Below, one piece after another: positions 5,455-6,697 of a DNA stretch of 6,697 nucleotides; position 1 is the first letter of the stretch; each line of letters opens with the position of its first letter. The DNA is taken from assembly GCA_003157195.1 (NCBI GenBank), contig PMIU01000037.1:7694-14390 (forward strand), read 5' to 3'. Source of the stretch: Candidatus Nomurabacteria bacterium (GTDB taxonomy: Bacteria; Patescibacteriota; Minisyncoccia; Phycocordibacterales; UBA9973). The notes below the pieces were generated by a model that was not told where the DNA came from, did no database searches, and saw only the letters and a list, made by a program, of their open reading frames with translations. The translations under genes were made by a program, and so were the position numbers.

Positions 5455-6402
5455 AAATTCTTCAACCATCGGTATTTGCTCCGGATCTTGTTCATATCCT
5501 AGCGCTGTATAATAAGAAACCCAATCGGCAAGAATAAGTGAAGAGAAAATTTTATGCCAGGTATCTTTTCCTCCAAGTTTAAGTATTTCAACTTGAAAAT
5601 TTCTGTCTTTAAGTAATTTCTCTAAAACTTCCATTCTTTTAAAAATTTCCGAATTATCTTTTTCGTCTTTTAGAATAATAAAACAAAATCTACTGCTCAA
5701 TTCACGAGTTGTGTCTCTAATATCGAAACCTTCCATTTCGTTGTGATTTAATTCTGGAAAGACATTGTAGAAGGCCGGAATCTTGGCGCTCTCGTTTAGT
5801 TTTATTTTCCAGTTATAAGCTATCGATGAATTGTTGGTTGAGGAGTATATGATGGGAATATAGTTTTTTATTTTTTCTGCCAGTGTTTTTCCTTTTTCTT
5901 CTGAGTCTGCCGGGTTCAATGTCGTCGCTAGCTCGGTTATTTTTTTGAGTTCACTTTCTTCTCCCATAAACTTCAAGAATGCTTTGAGAGATAAACCGAG
6001 CGCCAAGCGAGGCTGAGTTTTCATATCCGGCAATTCTATGTATGGAGTATTGTTTTCTTTAGCGAGCGACAGCAACTCCCCACCGGTTGCAATTACTGCC
6101 ATATTTAAATTTTGCTCTTTAGCTTTGCCGAAGGCGTCAATCACCTCTTCAGTGTTGCCGGAATAAGAACTCAAAATGATGAGTTTATTTTTTAATTCTT
6201 CGATGGACATTTCCGGCAGGCCATAATCAGTACGAATAATAATATCAAGTTCTATTTTCCAGGTTTTTAAAAGTTTGGCCGCCAAAGCAGACCCGCCCAT
6301 ACCAACGACAATAAAACTGGAAGCCTTCATTAAGTTCTCCTCTCCTACGATTTCCGGCTCGTACAAAAATTGCTGATTGAAGTTTTTAATTGCTTCGTAC
6401 AT
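5434..6402 (-). CDS. Bifunctional phosphoglucose/phosphomannose isomerase (SIS family)
   Basis: A 322-aa cytoplasmic enzyme of the archaeal-type PGI/PMI family. It interconverts glucose-6-P or mannose-6-P with fructose-6-P, linking glycolysis to sugar-nucleotide synthesis. Two SIS domains are visible. The first (about 25-145) has GMGGSALAAKLL (34-45) and the phosphosugar loop SSYSGNTEEVIDAF (78-91). The second (about 175-310) holds KLNESAKIPAFYN and PELNHNEMEGF. E204 and H220 correspond to the catalytic Glu and His known in Pyrobaculum PGI/PMI. The family's closing segment is present (DPEQIPMVEEFK, 306-317). Length is normal and no residue looks lost. The ATG at 6402 has a TATAAT (6417-6422, minus) 14 bp upstream, giving a leader of only a few bases and no Shine-Dalgarno site. 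It diverges from the membrane gene at 6498 and converges on the DUF1003 gene. Confidence 0.93.
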   Translation of the reverse strand: MYEAIKNFNQQFLYEPEIVGEENLMKASSFIVVGMGGSALAAKLLKTWKIELDIIIRTDYGLPEMSIEELKNKLIILSSYSGNTEEVIDAFGKAKEQNLNMAVIATGGELLSLAKENNTPYIELPDMKTQPRLALGLSLKAFLKFMGEESELKKITELATTLNPADSEEKGKTLAEKIKNYIPIIYSSTNNSSIAYNWKIKLNESAKIPAFYNVFPELNHNEMEGFDIRDTTRELSSRFCFIILKDEKDNSEIFKRMEVLEKLLKDRNFQVEILKLGGKDTWHKIFSSLILADWVSYYTALGYEQDPEQIPMVEEFKKLILE

Positions 6403-6416
6403 ATGTTGTTGGTATA

Positions 6417-6422
6417 ATTATA
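6417..6422 (-). promoter_or_regulatory. -10 box of the PGI/PMI gene
   Basis: The minus strand reads ccggaTATAATtatacc, a perfect -10 hexamer 14 bp before the ATG at 6402. Transcription would begin at about 6410, leaving roughly 7 nt of leader. No -35 consensus is visible at 16-18 bp. Confidence 0.5.
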
Positions 6423-6490
6423 TCCGGTAGTGAATTTTGGCGATATTTTTAATTTTGCGCTTTGCGCGTCGCCAAAATCTACTAACCGGA
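6423..6490. repeat. Imperfect inverted repeat between divergent genes
   Basis: The core arms ATTTTGGCGA (6434-6443) and TCGCCAAAAT (6469-6478) match perfectly over 10 bp. The repeat continues outward with one single-base offset and a few mismatches: tccggt-agtg on the left (6423-6432) against a right arm whose reverse complement reads tccggttagtag. The whole structure spans 68 bp. The loop contains a small GCGC-TTT-GCGC stem (6457-6467). The arms end next to AT-rich -10-like boxes on both sides, so the two divergent promoters look like mirror copies. It may be an operator, a cruciform, or a duplicated promoter. Confidence 0.6.
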
Positions 6491-6497
6491 TTATAGC

Positions 6498-6697
6498 ATG
6501 AATCAAAAATTGTCTTGGTCTGCTCTAGAATATGAAGAGAAGGAGCGTAGCTCGGATTGGTTTTGGGCTCTTGGCATTATTGTGGTCACCAGTTCCATTG
6601 CCGCAATCATTTTTGGTAATTACTTCTTTGCGACTTTGATTATCTTAAGCGGAGTCTTGCTCGGCTTCTTCGCCATTAAAAAACCAGATATGGTTAC
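6498..6697 (+). CDS. Two-helix membrane protein, N-terminal part (runs off window)
   Basis: Sixty-six residues are visible, starting MNQKLSWSALEYEEKERSSD. A charged, Trp-containing N-terminal stretch is followed by two closely spaced membrane helices, about 22-39 and 42-60, and then KKPDM. The pattern 'W-S-A-x-E-Y ... dWFWALGII' resembles small conserved membrane proteins that I associate with Parcubacteria-type genomes. Their function is unknown, and the missing part would probably be a soluble domain. The ATG at 6498 directly follows TTATAGC, so the mRNA is likely leaderless or nearly so. It diverges from the PGI/PMI gene across the inverted repeat. Family recall is from memory only. Confidence 0.8.
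   Translation, partial: MNQKLSWSALEYEEKERSSDWFWALGIIVVTSSIAAIIFGNYFFATLIILSGVLLGFFAIKKPDMV

Overview
The window looks like a chromosomal segment of a small-genome bacterium, most likely one of the Candidatus Patescibacteria (CPR, Parcubacteria-like). The clues are AT-rich compact genes, few visible Shine-Dalgarno sites, -10 boxes placed almost against start codons (leaderless or near-leaderless mRNAs), an archaeal-type bifunctional phosphoglucose/phosphomannose isomerase, and a small two-helix membrane protein whose N-terminus resembles proteins I associate with this group. The assignment is inference, not proof.

Region 1 (1-2534) is accessory. The end of an unknown gene (2-109) runs 5 bp ahead of an unknown 233-aa gene (115-816). 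Facing them are a large serine recombinase (819-2153, minus) and a small charged helical protein (2181-2534, minus). The recombinase region is visibly richer in GC than the right half of the window, consistent with a mobile element and cargo.

Region 2 (2579-4185, minus) is a fragment of a histidine operon. It holds an intact gene fusing HisA and HisF in one 497-aa chain, preceded by only the last ~39 codons of hisH, the glutaminase subunit that feeds ammonia to HisF. The hisH stop overlaps the hisAF start by ATGA, so this was an operon. hisH is cut at about 4180-4186, where an unrelated plus-strand gene (4186-4566) begins. On the other side only 44 bp separate the hisAF stop from the first usable start of the 117-aa ORF, and that ORF's frame is open right up to the hisAF stop. 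The his piece therefore looks like an island between rearranged or mobile DNA.

Region 3 (4567-4900) is a regulatory stretch: a weak hairpin, a dyad next to an extended -10 box, and two leaderless-type promoters. The first drives a 41-codon, extremely acidic peptide gene (4743-4868); the second drives a DUF1003 membrane protein (4901-5428).

Region 4 (4901-6697) looks like ordinary chromosome: the DUF1003 gene, the convergent PGI/PMI gene (5434-6402, minus), and, divergent from it across a 95-bp intergenic region filled by a long imperfect inverted repeat, the start of a two-helix membrane protein that runs off the window.

No rRNA, tRNA, CRISPR array or complete insertion sequence was seen. 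The most interesting points are the HisA-HisF fusion with its decapitated hisH, and the leaderless gene starts with an unannotated acidic micro-ORF.
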